Below, one piece after another: positions 20,390 through 32,026 of a stretch of 64,000 bases of DNA. The number at the start of each line of letters is the position of its first letter. The first letter of the stretch is position 1. Made by a program: the position numbers and the translations under genes. The notes under the pieces were generated by a model that was given only the letters and a program-made list of their open reading frames with translations, was not told the origin of the DNA and made no database searches. Source of the stretch: Gymnopus androsaceus JB14 (lineage: Eukaryota; Basidiomycota; Agaricomycetes; Agaricales; Omphalotaceae); the NCBI GenBank assembly GCA_009733575.1, contig ML769480.1, positions 124,001 to 188,000 of the forward strand, in the 5' to 3' direction.

Positions 20390-21826
20390 TTGAATTATTC
20401 TCGAAATCTGGACGCGGAGATGAAAGCACCTGACCGTGGTCCGTTTCCCACTGTCAGTTCCTCTGAACTCACAATTTCTGACTCGCTCTTTGAAATGGGC
20501 TACTTCAAGCTCGCTACCAGACAATCTCGCCGCTTCAAACTCCTTTTTTTCTTTGTTATTGTCTTGCTTGCAGTTACAACGTTTTCTTTTCTTCGCTGTC
20601 TCTCTCTCTCGCGAATTGACGTTGGATCTGGACCTCTTATTCCTCGCTCGAGAGATCCATATGCCTCGGAGTCGGAATCCATATACTCGGAAAATAATTT
20701 GGAATCCATCTATGTTCTTTCACTCCCTCACCGAAACGATCGTCGCGCCAGGATGGAATTCTTACGAACTTATCTTGGACTGAACTGGACATACGTTGAA
20801 GCAACTTCAGCAGAAGAAGAAGTGGTAGGGAGAATCATGGCGAATGTGAGACGGTTGAGGGAAGAGGCAATGCGTGGTAGAGTTGACCTGCAGATAGTGA
20901 AAGAAAACACAACGGAAAGGGAAAAGCCTGTTAAACTTCCTTTCGAATGGCCCACATCAAAATCTCAAAGTCATTCCGAAATAAAAACTCAAATTCTTTC
21001 ATCTCTCGCTACCTTCGATATCTATTCCTCAAACCCTGCTTCGGCCATCTCAGACAGGGAAGAATTCTCCCAATTCCTTGTCAATTCGAACGAAACATCT
21101 TCTCTAGAGCTAGTATGTGCCACCAGAGACTTTAGTCTCGCCCGGTACTCACCGACGCTCCCGTACCAAAAGTTCCTGACCCCCGCGCGAGTAGCGTGCT
21201 GGTATTCACATTTGATGGTGCTGAGGAGGATCGTGGAACGGAATAACGCGTACTATGAGCTCAGTCCTGGGCGAAACATGTCTAACGAACATATCAGCAT
21301 TATCTTTGAAGACGATATTGACGTGGAAAAGGACATTCGCCAACGACTTGCGAGGATCTGGCATGTTTTACCAGGTGATTGGGATATAGTCTTCTTAGGG
21401 CACTGTTGGTCGAACGAGTCGTTTTATCCTGCGATATCCTTATCCGAGTCGTCGTCGTCACCGTTACCATCAAGTTCCCTGCTATTTGACCTTGACCCTC
21501 GACCGCTATCGCCATTACCATCGCAAAACACTCTCCACCCATCCTACTCCCCGCGCTGCACACACGCGTATGCTCTCTCACCCTCTGGCGCAACAAAACT
21601 CCTCGAACACCTGGAATACCCTCCGTTCGCATATTCGCGCGCGATTGACCAGGCATACGCATGGTTGGTGATGAGCGGCAGGGTTAGGGCGTATTCGGTT
21701 GTGGGAAGCTTGGTTGTTCAGCTTAGAAGTGGTAGAGGTGGAGATATTTGGATACCCGCGCGCGCACGAGAGGGAAGCGTGAGTAGGTGGAAGGAAGAGT
21801 TGTTGAATGGGGTGTTTGGGAGCTGA
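20390..21826 (+). CDS. GT25-type glycosyltransferase, type II membrane protein (copy I)
   Basis: A single uninterrupted frame of 478 residues. A basic N-terminus precedes one transmembrane anchor (about residues 48-66, LLFFFVIVLLAVTTFSFL), typical of a type II Golgi/ER enzyme. The lumenal part has the glycosyltransferase family 25 pattern: ESIYVLSLPHRNDRRARME near the start, ACWYSHLMVLRRIVE, IIFEDDIDVEKD with the EDD acidic motif, WDIVFLGHCW, and a C-terminal HAYALSPSGATKLLEHL. Acceptor and donor are unknown. An in-frame ATG at about 20495 (MGYFKLATRQ) lies close to the start of copy II and may be the true start. Copy II at 38169 is nearly identical. Confidence 0.85.
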   Translation: MNYSRNLDAEMKAPDRGPFPTVSSSELTISDSLFEMGYFKLATRQSRRFKLLFFFVIVLLAVTTFSFLRCLSLSRIDVGSGPLIPRSRDPYASESESIYSENNLESIYVLSLPHRNDRRARMEFLRTYLGLNWTYVEATSAEEEVVGRIMANVRRLREEAMRGRVDLQIVKENTTEREKPVKLPFEWPTSKSQSHSEIKTQILSSLATFDIYSSNPASAISDREEFSQFLVNSNETSSLELVCATRDFSLARYSPTLPYQKFLTPARVACWYSHLMVLRRIVERNNAYYELSPGRNMSNEHISIIFEDDIDVEKDIRQRLARIWHVLPGDWDIVFLGHCWSNESFYPAISLSESSSSPLPSSSLLFDLDPRPLSPLPSQNTLHPSYSPRCTHAYALSPSGATKLLEHLEYPPFAYSRAIDQAYAWLVMSGRVRAYSVVGSLVVQLRSGRGGDIWIPARAREGSVSRWKEELLNGVFGS

Positions 21827-22095
21827 GCGCTGAGTGGCGGATAGCATACTTATTATCTATATGGTACATCGTGTTGTTGGATAGTATGCAATCCATGTGT
21901 TCTGCGAGTACATAGGCTCGTACATCCATCTTTAGACGAGAGGCAGTAGGAAAAGGTAGGGTCCTACAGAGGTCTTAACTTTCAAATCGCTTCAAGGCTA
22001 CTAGTGAGTAGCCATGGAGGAATTTAGTCGGCAAACTTTTATTGCGTGGCGAACGAGCTACATGGTAAATTACAAATTCTTATTTCCCCTAGCGT

Positions 22096-22345
22096 TCAAT
22101 CGGTATGCTTGATTGGTTGTGGTGGCTGGACTTTCCTATACGACACCGCGTCCGACATTCCGAAAAACGCCTTCATTCCATCACCCTATGTGAAAGAAGC
22201 AGCTGTCAGCGCAAAGCATATTATATTGAACATAGAAAAGCACACTTACCAAAAAGCTGTGAGGGAATCCTACATCGGGGGGAGCAACGCTGTCAAGAAA
22301 CTGGATCTGTTCCTCTGTGAGTACGATATCCAACGGCTCTGAGGA
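22096..22345 (-). pseudogene. C-terminal fragment of an aldo-keto reductase
   Basis: Two exons (22345 to 22250 and 22185 to 22096) join across a GTAAGT...CACATAG intron. They give EPLDIVLTEEQIQFLDSVAP, then DVGFPHSFLGDG and a stop. This matches the C-terminus of fungal aryl-alcohol-dehydrogenase-type aldo-keto reductases (LTxEQIxxLExVxPFDxGFP-x-GDG). The TIM-barrel catalytic part is absent upstream. A few codons of the same tail (QPIKPTD) survive in unit II near 39790. Confidence 0.6.
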
Positions 22346-22439
22346 TTGCTCGCATAGCAAAGTGTGTATAAAACTAGGGCCCCTGCAATTCCTGCATAAG
22401 GGACACAGCTATGTGAGCTACTCGGATTCAATTTTGGAT

Positions 22440-25305
22440 GTGCACTGAAGCGTATCTAGCGAGGTTAATAAATCAGGAATTGACCGGGGTGCATGGGATT
22501 TGCGCCTTTGAGACCGAGCATTTCGAGGATGCCTTATTGTGGTGCGAGGATAGCTTGTCTTGTTATGGTGCGAGGACGGTCCCAGTGCCTACGGTGCCTA
22601 TTTCGATGGACGTAATGGTTATGGTTATGAGGTCTTGGCTGTTTGTACTGGAGCGAAGGGATAATTGAGGCAAGTAAGTAAACGAGTCGAACGAGTCAAC
22701 GAAGAAGAAACTCACCCCTCTATCAACATCATACAATGCGAACTCTCCACATTCTGCGCGGGGTCCTGTCCCGTCGCCAAAAACACCTCCGTGAAGATAT
22801 TAGCTGCATGTGCGTCAACCCCTAATACTCCCCGCCATCGCACTCCCCCACCAAATTCTTCTTCGTGTTCAGATTCACCAAGGCCTCTACCGTAGTCTTC
22901 AACACACTTTTTCCCTATCCATAGCTTCAACAATGACATTCCTCCTCTTCCCTCAATGCAGTTTATAGCAGCGGGTTTCTTGTTGGTGCAATAATTCCCC
23001 AACAAAGCCAGAATGGTTATATCCGGGATATGTTTCTGCAGCGCCTCCAACGCCTTCTCCGTCCCGTTCGGAATCATGTTCATACCCATCGGGTCACCGG
23101 TCACCGTATCGAACCTTGCGAAAACCGTCCTCCCAGCCATCGCACACTTGAAACTCCTCAACCGCGCAAACCTCGAGGTCGACTCAAACGCCTCTTCCCG
23201 TACCCTTCCGCAGAGTCAATCCAGGCTTTACACCGCTCTGCTGCTTTGAGGACATTCGGGAAATCGATCGCTGAGCCGCGCGTCATGGCGTCTTGTATGA
23301 GTACGGTAGTAACACCTACGCCCGCATTGGGTGCTTCGGGAAGTAGACCCGACAAGTGTTCCTTCAGCAGTAGCCATAGGAACAGGGGACATATGGCCGT
23401 CGATTTTCAGAGGACCAGCAATACCAGGATGGACTCCCATGAACGAGGGATTAATCATATTTGGCCATCGGTACAAGTGAATGTTCGACAGTTTGCATTT
23501 TCGAAGCGCGAGATATCAATGCCCTACGAACTCGAACAAGCCTCTCGAATCTCTCCTTGATGTTTCCTAGCTCTTTCCCAGGCGCATAAGCTGGATTTTG
23601 CCATTCTGCACTAGGAAGATGACTTCCTCGTCGTTGGGGAGTAGTAAAGTGAGGCTGGTGGGCCAGGGACCGCTGTCGTAATGAAAACTCATGAGCGAAC
23701 GGGAATCTGATTCGTCGATGTCGGGGTCTGACAATGACGATGAAGAGGAAGAAGCCGATGGAAATAATTTTGCCTGTGATTTTAGCCGACGGTTGACTTC
23801 GTCTAGTGTGAAGTTTGCTGGACGATGGGGGACGGAGATGGGTACGGGTACGAGTGAGAGTGCGGGTGCAGACCGTACAGGTTATACCGGTTCCTTGGTC
23901 TTGTCCCCAACAACATCTCCCTGCTCCCTAACTTCCCATTGGCACCGATATTGTTAGCCGCAGCTGCTTTTCCTTCAATAAATCCCCATTCGAACTAATC
24001 GACACCGCCGGAACCATCACTATCCATTTTGATAGGACCGGGTCTCTGACGAGACGCAACCAGGAGGACATGACGAGCTCCGAGGAGGATAGAGATTGAG
24101 AGATTGAGATTTAGATAGTGAGGAGTTGGGGATTACGATTGGGGTTAGAGTTGGGTTGGAGTTGGAAGAAGCGGGGGAGTGCGGAGAGGGAAAGGACGAA
24201 GATAGGTGAGAGACTCTTCTGACTACCAACCCAGCTTCGGTACCCATACCTCCTGTACATCCACATCCAGAGAAAAAACCCACTCAGTATCAGCAAACGT
24301 TGCAATGCATGCTGTATCGCTGGAGTCGAGTGGTTGGCTTTTCGAAGGGAATTTAGCTTGTTACCGACGATAGCGAGATTGAGAACTGATTCTAAGCAGG
24401 AGAAAATAACTCCTGCATAAGAGCGATATAGCGATACGAGCCACATCGTCTTCGAGCGACTATGCCGGAACTAGAACGTCCTGTGCGAGAAGGAGACAGC
24501 GATTCGATTCTTTGGATGTCAAAGCCAAGGCCATCTCCGCTATCAGGACCATCTGGTGAGAAAATCCGATTCCTGGAAACCCAAGGTCGAGCAGGGATCC
24601 GTTTCGGAAGTGCCGCTAGGAGAAGGCGAAGGCGAGTCTGGTAGAAGATGCACAGAGATTTGGATGCGATGGACTGCAAGGACAAAGCTGGCAATGCGTG
24701 TGATTGTGGAAGGGAATGAATTTGAAGCCATAGTAGATGTAGATGTAGATGGCCCAGCTACGAAGCTGACTACTATGTTGATAGCTTTCCTAGTTGGCGA
24801 AGTGATTATTGTATGTGCTATACAGCAGCAGCAGCACCGTCCTCAGTCGATACTGCAATGCCATTCGAGTCGTTCGCTTGTGTCGAGGACCCGTGGAGAT
24901 GTCCTAACTTTGTTGAACACGTTCGAGAACCGTAAAGATAAAAGCAAATGATTGCAACAGGCAATTCCTGTACAATATAGAAAGATGACCTTGTTCCAAG
25001 GCCATCCAGACGGGTCTACGGTAATGTCAATCCCAACGAATCATTGAACGTAGAGGAAACACATACTTTGCACTAAAACCAACCTCAAATCTATCCTCTA
25101 GGACACTTTGCACTCGAGATTCAGAACAGACTCGCTCTTCACCTCATACTTGACCAATACCAACTCATCTCCGCCTCACGTTTGATAGCGGAGAAGGTTC
25201 TGACGATGGAGAAGAACACGATAGTTTCGATGGGCGAGTAGACGGCGTGGATTACGTAGAGAAGAAGGGCATTTTACCAACGTGATGCTTTCGAAGATAT
25301 CTCTC
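22440..25305 (-). pseudogene. HMG-CoA reductase pseudogene, copy I
   Basis: Read on the minus strand from high to low coordinates. An N-terminal SPIETIVF-like segment lies near 25230, and a long decayed region corresponds to the membrane domain. The linker LTLLLPNDEEVI sits near 23640, and KELGNIKERFERLVRVRRAL near 23560. Catalytic blocks follow: GIAGPLKIDGH, PMATAEGTLV, AIDFPNVLKAAERCKAWIDS, TGDPMGMNM, NYCTNKKPAAIN and NAHAANIFTEVFLATGQDPA. The C-terminal SIEIGTVGTGTVLAP and GILEMLGLKGANPMHPGQ reach about 22440. Several frame changes and stops break it. Functional family members make mevalonate for sterols. Catalytic-domain identity is strong; the membrane part is inferred from position and one motif. 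Confidence 0.8.
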
Positions 25306-25312
25306 CTATCAT

Positions 25313-25945
25313 TGAGTACCGGCAATGCCTGCAAAATCGGTGTCAGTTTGTACATATTTGTTTTATGCCGTAAATTCGCGCATTGAAGGCACAGTACCTT
25401 CAACATTGATTCCATTGTTCATACACCTCATTTGAAGCTCAAAAGTTACATTTAAGGAACGATTAGGCTATCTATACAATATCCATAAGAAAAAACACGA
25501 AACAGTCATAAAATCCAGTGGTTTCATCCTTGTTTTGCCCAATATTTTGATTAAGCGCTCAATCCCGAAGCCTGATCTCACTGAAAAATTGTTTGTGTCC
25601 TGCAGCTCTCAAATCTCCACCAATTCCCTTCGGGTAAAGTGCATCCTGATGAGCTCAATATTTTATTTGAAGTCTTGGAAACAGATTTTTTATAAGTTGT
25701 CCCATTGTCTTTTGCTGGCAGGATCTTCAGTTACATGAAATTTGAAAAGAGAGATTTAAAAAATCTGCTTCCAACACTTCAAGTAAGACTACTTTCTGAG
25801 TATATCCCGTAAAAAAAATTATATACTTGAGTGTGTGTTTGAGTCTGTACGAGCCCAACTATCCATGAGCGTGCCAATTGCCTAATTTGTAGATCAAACA
25901 AACAAGACCAAAGTCCGCCGAAATTGGAGGCATTGCCGGTACTCA
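25313..25945. mobile_element. 633-bp MITE with 7-bp target duplication
   Basis: Terminal inverted repeats TGAGTACCGGCAATGCC (25313) and GGCATTGCCGGTACTCA (ending 25945) are flanked by CTATCAT on both sides (25306-25312 and 25946-25952). Unit II has the uninterrupted site CTATCATGCAACATT near 45450, so the insertion is proven by an empty site within this window. No transposase is present. Confidence 0.9.
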
Positions 25946-26294
25946 CTATCATGCAACATTAACTTTGCGCTCAGGCTGTATACATACATAGCTAGTGGCC
26001 AACAAACACTGCGGCCAGGCCATAAAATATCACACGAAATAATCTAAGATAAATGTAATGATAAACCATTAGAAAATCAATATGAATTTCTCATGAAAAA
26101 ATGATGATTTCTCGCGTGATAACTACTACAAAATTAACAAAGAAATTTTTTGACAATGGCACGCGAAAATCTTTATGTTTGGCCCATACAGTGATCTTGG
26201 AGTCCTTGAGCCACTTGGAGTCCTTGATCCACCAACCGTAAATTTGTTTTTCCTGATATTATTTCTTCAATCTGAGTATCTCAAAACACTCATA

Positions 26295-27920
26295 CAGTGG
26301 GTCAAAAAATTGTCCACATGTTTGACACTTTTGGAAAGATCCAGGATTTGCAAGATATATATTGGATATATCAAACAGTGATTAGTGTGGACCAGAAAGC
26401 CCTAGATCCTGGCTCCATGTACATATCTGGTTTGTCTTGTTTGGATCAAAACTCATTGAGATATAAGCAATTCAATTCAATGATCCATGTGGACAATTTT
26501 TTGACATGCACATTAAAATACAGAAAACGTAGTTTAATACTTGGTATGACCTCCATGTGCACTCACAACTGCTTTGAGCCTTCTTGGCATGCTCCTGATT
26601 AACCTCTGACAGTCTTCCTCTGTAATTTCTCCCCATTTTACTGCCACTCCGTCCCACAACTCCCAAGCTCCAGAGAGTGGCTTGTCATATTCATTAAGTT
26701 TGTTTTTGAGGGTTGTCTATAGATGTTCAATGGGATTGAGGTTAGGGGACTGTGCAGGCCAATCCATACAGTTGATTTCATGGTCATCAAACCACTTAGC
26801 AACAACTTTGGAGGTGTGTTTAGGGTCATTATCCTGCTGAAAGATGGCTATCTCTGGATCAAGAAGCAAATTTTCCATGCTTTCCAAGAGATTGCCATCC
26901 AAAATGTTAACATACTGCTCCCCATTCATCCTCCCCTCAACCTCCACCAAATTCCCCACCCCTTCCCATCCCATACATCCCCACACCATGATATTTCCTC
27001 CCCCAAACTTTACAGTTTCCTCAATGCCTCTGTCTCCTACTGATTCCCCCTTTCTTCCCCATACATACTGCTGCCCATGTGACCCAAATCTATTGATTTT
27101 GGTCTCATCTGACCAAACAACCCTCTTTCAATCATCTACAGTCCATTCCAGATACTTCTGAGCAAATGCCAAATGAGCTTTCCTGTGACCAGGGGTGAGC
27201 TTGGGCTTTTTCTGCTTTTTGTGAGGCTGTACATTGGCTTTGTGAAGGGTATTTCTGATGGTCTGAGTTGAGACTGGATGGGGGAGGAGTGGATTAATGT
27301 TTTTGGCCACCTGTGCTGCATTCTTGGCTCTGCCAGTGGAGATTTGTTTGATGACAGCATTTTCATCAGTAGTAGAGAGCTTTCTAGGGTGGCCTGCTGG
27401 ATGGCTCTCCTTGTCTGGGAGTGCTTCTTTTGCTAAAGAAGCAATCTTTGACTTGGATACCCCTGTCTGAGCAGAGATTTCCCTGGTAGAAGCTCCAGTG
27501 TGGAGCAGAGAAAGGACATTGTCTTTCTGAGAGGATGTGAGAGGTCTCATAATTTTGTTAGAACCACCAATCAGTAAGATATGCTTATATATATGTCAGA
27601 AAGCTGGTGTGATATCATTATGATGTCTATATGACATCATCATATAGTCTGAGTCATGATGTCATCAATGAGGGCTCACAATTGTGGAGCAAAGCTATTA
27701 CAATACAAACTCAAAAAATTGTCCACATGGGTCACTGATTTGAATGGCTCATATCTCAATGAGTTTTGATCCAAACAAGACAAAGCAGATATGTACATGG
27801 AGCCAGGACCTAGGGCTTTCTAGTGCACACTAATCACTTTTTGATATATCCAATATATATCTTGCAAATCCTGGATCTTTCCAAAAGTGTCAAACATGTG
27901 GACAATTTTTTGACCCACTG
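26295..27920 (-). mobile_element. Tc1-type transposon, 1626 bp, inner nested copy
   Basis: The ends CAGTGGGTCAAAAAATTGTC (26295) and its complement (ending 27920) are flanked by TA (26293-26294, 27921-27922). The inverted repeats are long: the outer 80 bp match exactly and similarity continues to about 220 bp (26295-26515 versus 27705-27920). The terminal TGGACAATTTTTTGAC motif is repeated at the inner edge. The element is structurally complete and carries a transposase gene with only two disabling codons. Confidence 0.92.
26534..27550 (-). pseudogene. Tc1-family DD34E transposase with two nonsense codons
   Basis: The reading frame spans 27550 to 26534, about 338 codons and intronless. The N-terminus is a helix-turn-helix region (REISAQTGVSKSKIASLAKE). 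The catalytic triad is WSDETKI (first Asp), FQQDNDPKHTS (second Asp) and SPNLNPIEH (Glu), with 34 residues between the last two. A TGA at 27128-27130 follows EWTVDD where Tc1 proteins carry Trp, and a TAG at 26717-26719 follows NPIEHL, again at the conserved Trp of HLW. Everything else is open, so the inactivation is recent. The product would cut and paste the element at TA sites. Confidence 0.9.
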
Positions 27921-29809
27921 TATGTGCTCATTGCATGTCTGGTCCAAACTTGGAATACATAACCCTTGTGCATGGAGAGTTAAATGAATAATATAGTACT
28001 TTTTTCGACGTTTTGGAGTTGTAAACTTTGGCCTTGGTGGTGAGCCACCCTAAAATGACAACCAAAGGCTCTGAATTGTACTTTCATATATGCAGAATTG
28101 AATTGTCTATCGAATGTGCTATTTAGCAAAGCAGTAGGCAAACTATTATGATCTCAATGTTCAAAATGATTCAGCGTGACATGAAGAGGGCCATCAATTA
28201 ACGTTCCCACACAACTGACAGCTCAAATTCAGTGCGGAAAGCTCTACCGTAATCATGTAACACTGGCTCAAGGACTCCAGAACCGTGACATTGGACTTGA
28301 ATTCCGAATTAATTCATAGTAATTACTTGCTCTTCATCTGAAGGTTCTTAAAGTAGTTCAATCTTACTTTCAGAACCTTTAGATTATTTCTAGATACTTA
28401 GATATACTCAAAATGTAATGCAGCGAGTTCCGCAAGAAAAAATCAAAGCTGTGGCTCAAGGACTCCAAGATCACTGTATCCCACGTCTGTGGATGCCTAA
28501 GTACCTTAGGACTTGATTGATGACGTACATCTGCTGACATTGCCGCTTTCCTCTGAGATAAGCTAAAATCGGAATGATGCCATCGGCCTTGAATTAGATT
28601 AGATAGTTCACGCGTGCACTTAATTCCTCATGCAAAATTGCTGATAAGTAAGTAGTCTAAGCAATCCTCCCAAACTGGGAGGTGTAAAATCCTGGCTGGA
28701 GCATTGTACATTCTAATACATACTTATGCTGCTTTATGTCACTTGTAACTTGCATGTAATCTTAAATATAGCAATAAGTATACTTGAAGTATACTACCCA
28801 ATCTCAGTTTCACTTGACATGCATTGAGAAAATCCTTCTTTGAGGTAGAATTAGGATACATAGAGTCTAATGTATAAAACAAGTCCTTGACAAAACCATT
28901 GAGTGATATTCTCACCAAGAAAATGTTTACCTCGCTTATTTGATAATGGTACCTAGTGCAACTCGTAAGTGGTCTGAAGATTGGGTATGTAAATTAAATG
29001 TCAGTGCATGAAATCCACATTAAAAATGTACATCTACACTTCATAAATGGTCCTCAATGATTATATTTGAACCACAACTCACTGAAAAAGGGCATACCTC
29101 CTCCCAAACTTGCAAAGGGTCTAGTAGAGATGCAGCTTTCAGAGAGAAGCTTGAGCAGTTAATATAGCACCAGCAGGGTATATTTTACATAAAACAAGCT
29201 CATACGGAGAAATTTAAGTGAAAACTTACAGAGAAACAGGATACCTTCAGACTTCCTCATAGGCTGTCATAGCACAGTTTAGCACTTTAGCAAGGGTTGC
29301 GGAAGTTGACTTTTTAGAATGAAGGCTTTGGGATTGAATCGTTATAAGTAGTGTATATTTATGCTTCAAAATGAGCCCTCTATGAAGAAACTTTGAAGAA
29401 ATTTGAACACAAACTTATTTTAAAAATAAGTTTCCGTGAGCAAACCACGCGAGATTCGAAACCAGTGCCAGGAGCACTTATAAAGCCTTTAGCGCTAATT
29501 TCCTGCCGCTGCCGATTTGTAAAATCTTGAAAACCATTGGCTAGGTCCTAAGGTTATTCGGGGATAAGTCCATATCGGAACTTGGGTCATATCCATTCAA
29601 AGCGGGTAGGCCCGGCAACTCGAAATCAACTTGATTTCACTTGGGACATGCAAGTTATATGAGATACAAAGTATATCGGACCCTAAAAACTAGTGCAATA
29701 CATCGAGGTATAGCTTAATAAACTCTCTCTTTTCTCTTTCTTTTTTCCCTTTTTCGACACTTGAAAAACTTGAATTTTTCGTCAAATCCACAGACTTAGG
29801 ACATGGGCC

Positions 29810-29907
29810 TTATGTTTTGCGCCTGAAAAATAAAACGGCTGCTCAGCGCCCGGTGAGACCCGCAGAGCCGGTGAGCAGCTGTTTTATTTTTCAGGCGCAA
29901 AACATAA
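29810..29907. repeat. 98-bp palindrome with 36-bp arms
   Basis: TTATGTTTTGCGCCTGAAAA (29810 onward) is answered by its reverse complement ending at 29907. The 36-bp arms differ at one position and enclose a 26-bp GC-rich loop. It abuts the inner end of the right inverted repeat of the CACTG-ended element and would form a strong cruciform or hairpin. Confidence 0.85.
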
Positions 29908-30142
29908 AGATTTTCGGGTACCATTGTCAAAAAATTTCTTTGTTAATTTCGTAGTAGTTATCACGTGAGAAATCATCATTTTTTCATGAGAACTCCATAT
30001 TGGTTTTCTAATTGCTTATCATTACGTTTATCTTAGAGTATTTTGTGCGATATTTTATGGCCTGGCCGCAGTGAAAGATCCGTTGCCATACAATGAGCTG
30101 ACAGGTTCATTAGGTTATAAACAGTAGTAAACACTATTTGGG

Positions 30143-30150
30143 TATATAAA
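30143..30150 (+). promoter_or_regulatory. TATA box of NACHT-ankyrin gene I
   Basis: TATATAAA lies 48 bp upstream of the ATG at 30198. The same box and spacing are conserved upstream of copy II (45557-45564). Confidence 0.55.
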
Positions 30151-32026
30151 CCCTTTGCTTGTATCGCCATCTTTTGATTTCTCCCATCTTTGTTATCATG
30201 AGTGAGGGTTTTGTCCCAGGAAGGCGGTATGTTTGCATCTTAATGAACGTATGCAACTTGTGCTAATGTTTTTACTTAAAGCAGACAGCAAGAAGGCACT
30301 GTTCATTACAGTGACAGGTAGGCTACTGGTTTATTTTATTTTACTGCCAAAGGCCACTCTCATAATATATTCTTATTTTTCTTGTCCGAAGAATGTTTGA
30401 GAATTCCTCAAAGTTTCAGATCCTTGGTGGTAACTTCATCAATGCAACTGAATCATCAAATGTTACTATCCACTGTATGCTATTTCTCCAGAGGTTTATT
30501 GAATATGCAATCTCATATTCACCTACTTAGCAGCAGAAAATACAGCACAAAAAATAAGAGATTGGCTTAAAGCACCAGATTGCTCTGTCAATTTCAATAC
30601 AGCTATGAACAAGAAAATGAAGGGAACTGGAATGTGGATCACTGAGCATCCTAAATTTGTTGAATGGAAAAATGCAGGTGGGCTACTGTGGATTCAAGGT
30701 AAAGGTGAGTTGAGGTGATCTATCCATATATCCAATAATTTCCAGGTTATATTTATGATTTTTCAGCTGGATCAGGGAAAACAGTGATATCGTAAGGATA
30801 ATGTATGGTTAAGCAGAAACCACTCAATGCTAACACAATTTCTAGAACAACATTTATAGATCATTTATGGACCACCTCAAATGCAGTTTGGATTCACTAT
30901 TTTGATTCCCGTGATAACACAGGGGACAAATCAGGATTTCAAGGATTTCTTCTAAATATGCTGCAACAAATGGGCTCAAATTTGCAAGGGATTCACTCTG
31001 CATTGCAACAGCGGTACAGGCAGTGCAACAGAGGCATTCATGTTGTCCAACCTAGCAATGCACAGCTAGAAGATGCTCTGAATATAATTACTGAACAGCT
31101 TGATTCAGGATGCATTGTAGTGGATGCCCTGGATGAATGCAATGTGGAGGAAAGGTCCCAGGTCATGGACTGGCTGATAAACATCTCAGAAAAGATACAC
31201 ATTGCTATAACTAGTCAATACTCACCAGAGGGCAATGTGGCTGCTTCCTTGAAAATTGCATTAGACAGTGATGATTGCAGGATTGAAGATGATATTTCTC
31301 TGTACTTAGAAGATCAGAGGAAGAGATATTTCAATGGACAGATGGGATACCAAGTATTGAATACATTGAAGGACAGGGCTGAGAGGTAGTAAGTATCTGC
31401 ATTTATGTGAATCAGTGAGAATCTTACTTACATCTGCAACTTCTAAGATTTCGCTGGGTGGACTGTCAAGTCAAAACATTGATTAGATGTGGAAACTCTA
31501 GAGCAATTATGCAGACATTGCACAAGCTACCAAAGACTTTGGAGGAAACATATGCACAGGCCATACAAAATGCGAAGAAAAGTGAACATTCCACAGATGC
31601 CCATCATCTACTGATGTGGCTTACATTTGCATTTACACCATTAAACACAAAGCAAGTTTCTGAATTTCTGGCAGTTGATTTGGCAAAGCAGGAACTTTAC
31701 CCAAGTGAGGAGATGGCCCTCAAAGTGGAACTGGTGATTGACTCAAATATTGTGACTGTAGATACTAATAACATTGTCCAACTGGCGCATACCTCTGTGA
31801 AGGAGTTTCTAATTGGACACAGTAATTGGAATCAAACAACTGGCTTGTTTGAAATCAATGAAAGGCTAGCTCATGCCTCATTAGCTAAATTACGCATCAT
31901 ATATCTTTTGAAATCAACCATCAACCATACTCGCGCTCACGGAAAGTAACGGTCCGGTGGCATGTGACTACATTTGACGCGTCGAAAGTTGTTATAATTT
32001 TTGTACTCTACATACATATATATGCC

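Larger units (their letters stand above)
26189..28476. mobile_element. Tc1/mariner-type element, outer of two nested (26-bp inverted repeats)
   Basis: A perfect 26-bp inverted repeat begins CAGTGATCTTGGAGTCCTTG at 26189 and ends as its complement at 28476. TA target duplications flank it (26187-26188, 28477-28478). Its own coding capacity is not visible. The body left and right of the inner element (26215-26292, 27923-28450) is AT-rich and noncoding. Sequences resembling the inverted repeat recur internally at about 26211-26235 and 28265-28290. Confidence 0.85.
26007..30073. mobile_element. 4.07-kb CACTG-ended DNA transposon (CACTA-like), non-autonomous
   Basis: Inverted repeats of about 175 bp start CACTGCGGCCAGGCCATAAA at 26007 and end with its complement at 30073. 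AAA lies on each side (26004-26006, 30074-30076). Unit II shows the empty site GGCCAACAAAGATCCG at 45482-45497. The CACT(A/G) terminus plus a 3-bp duplication is the pattern of the CACTA (CMC) superfamily. Between 28480 and 29800 I find no gene, so no own transposase is left. Two further transposons are nested inside, and a near-perfect palindrome lies at the inner edge of the right repeat. Confidence 0.85.

Noticed and set aside
22712..23161. HMG-CoA reductase fragment as a functional short gene
   Set aside because: Catalytic blocks are spread over several frames and the flanking exons are broken; the 150-codon frame is one piece of a decayed gene.
29810..29907. Hairpin interpreted as a transcription terminator
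   Set aside because: The host is eukaryotic, no gene ends nearby, and the palindrome sits at a transposon border.
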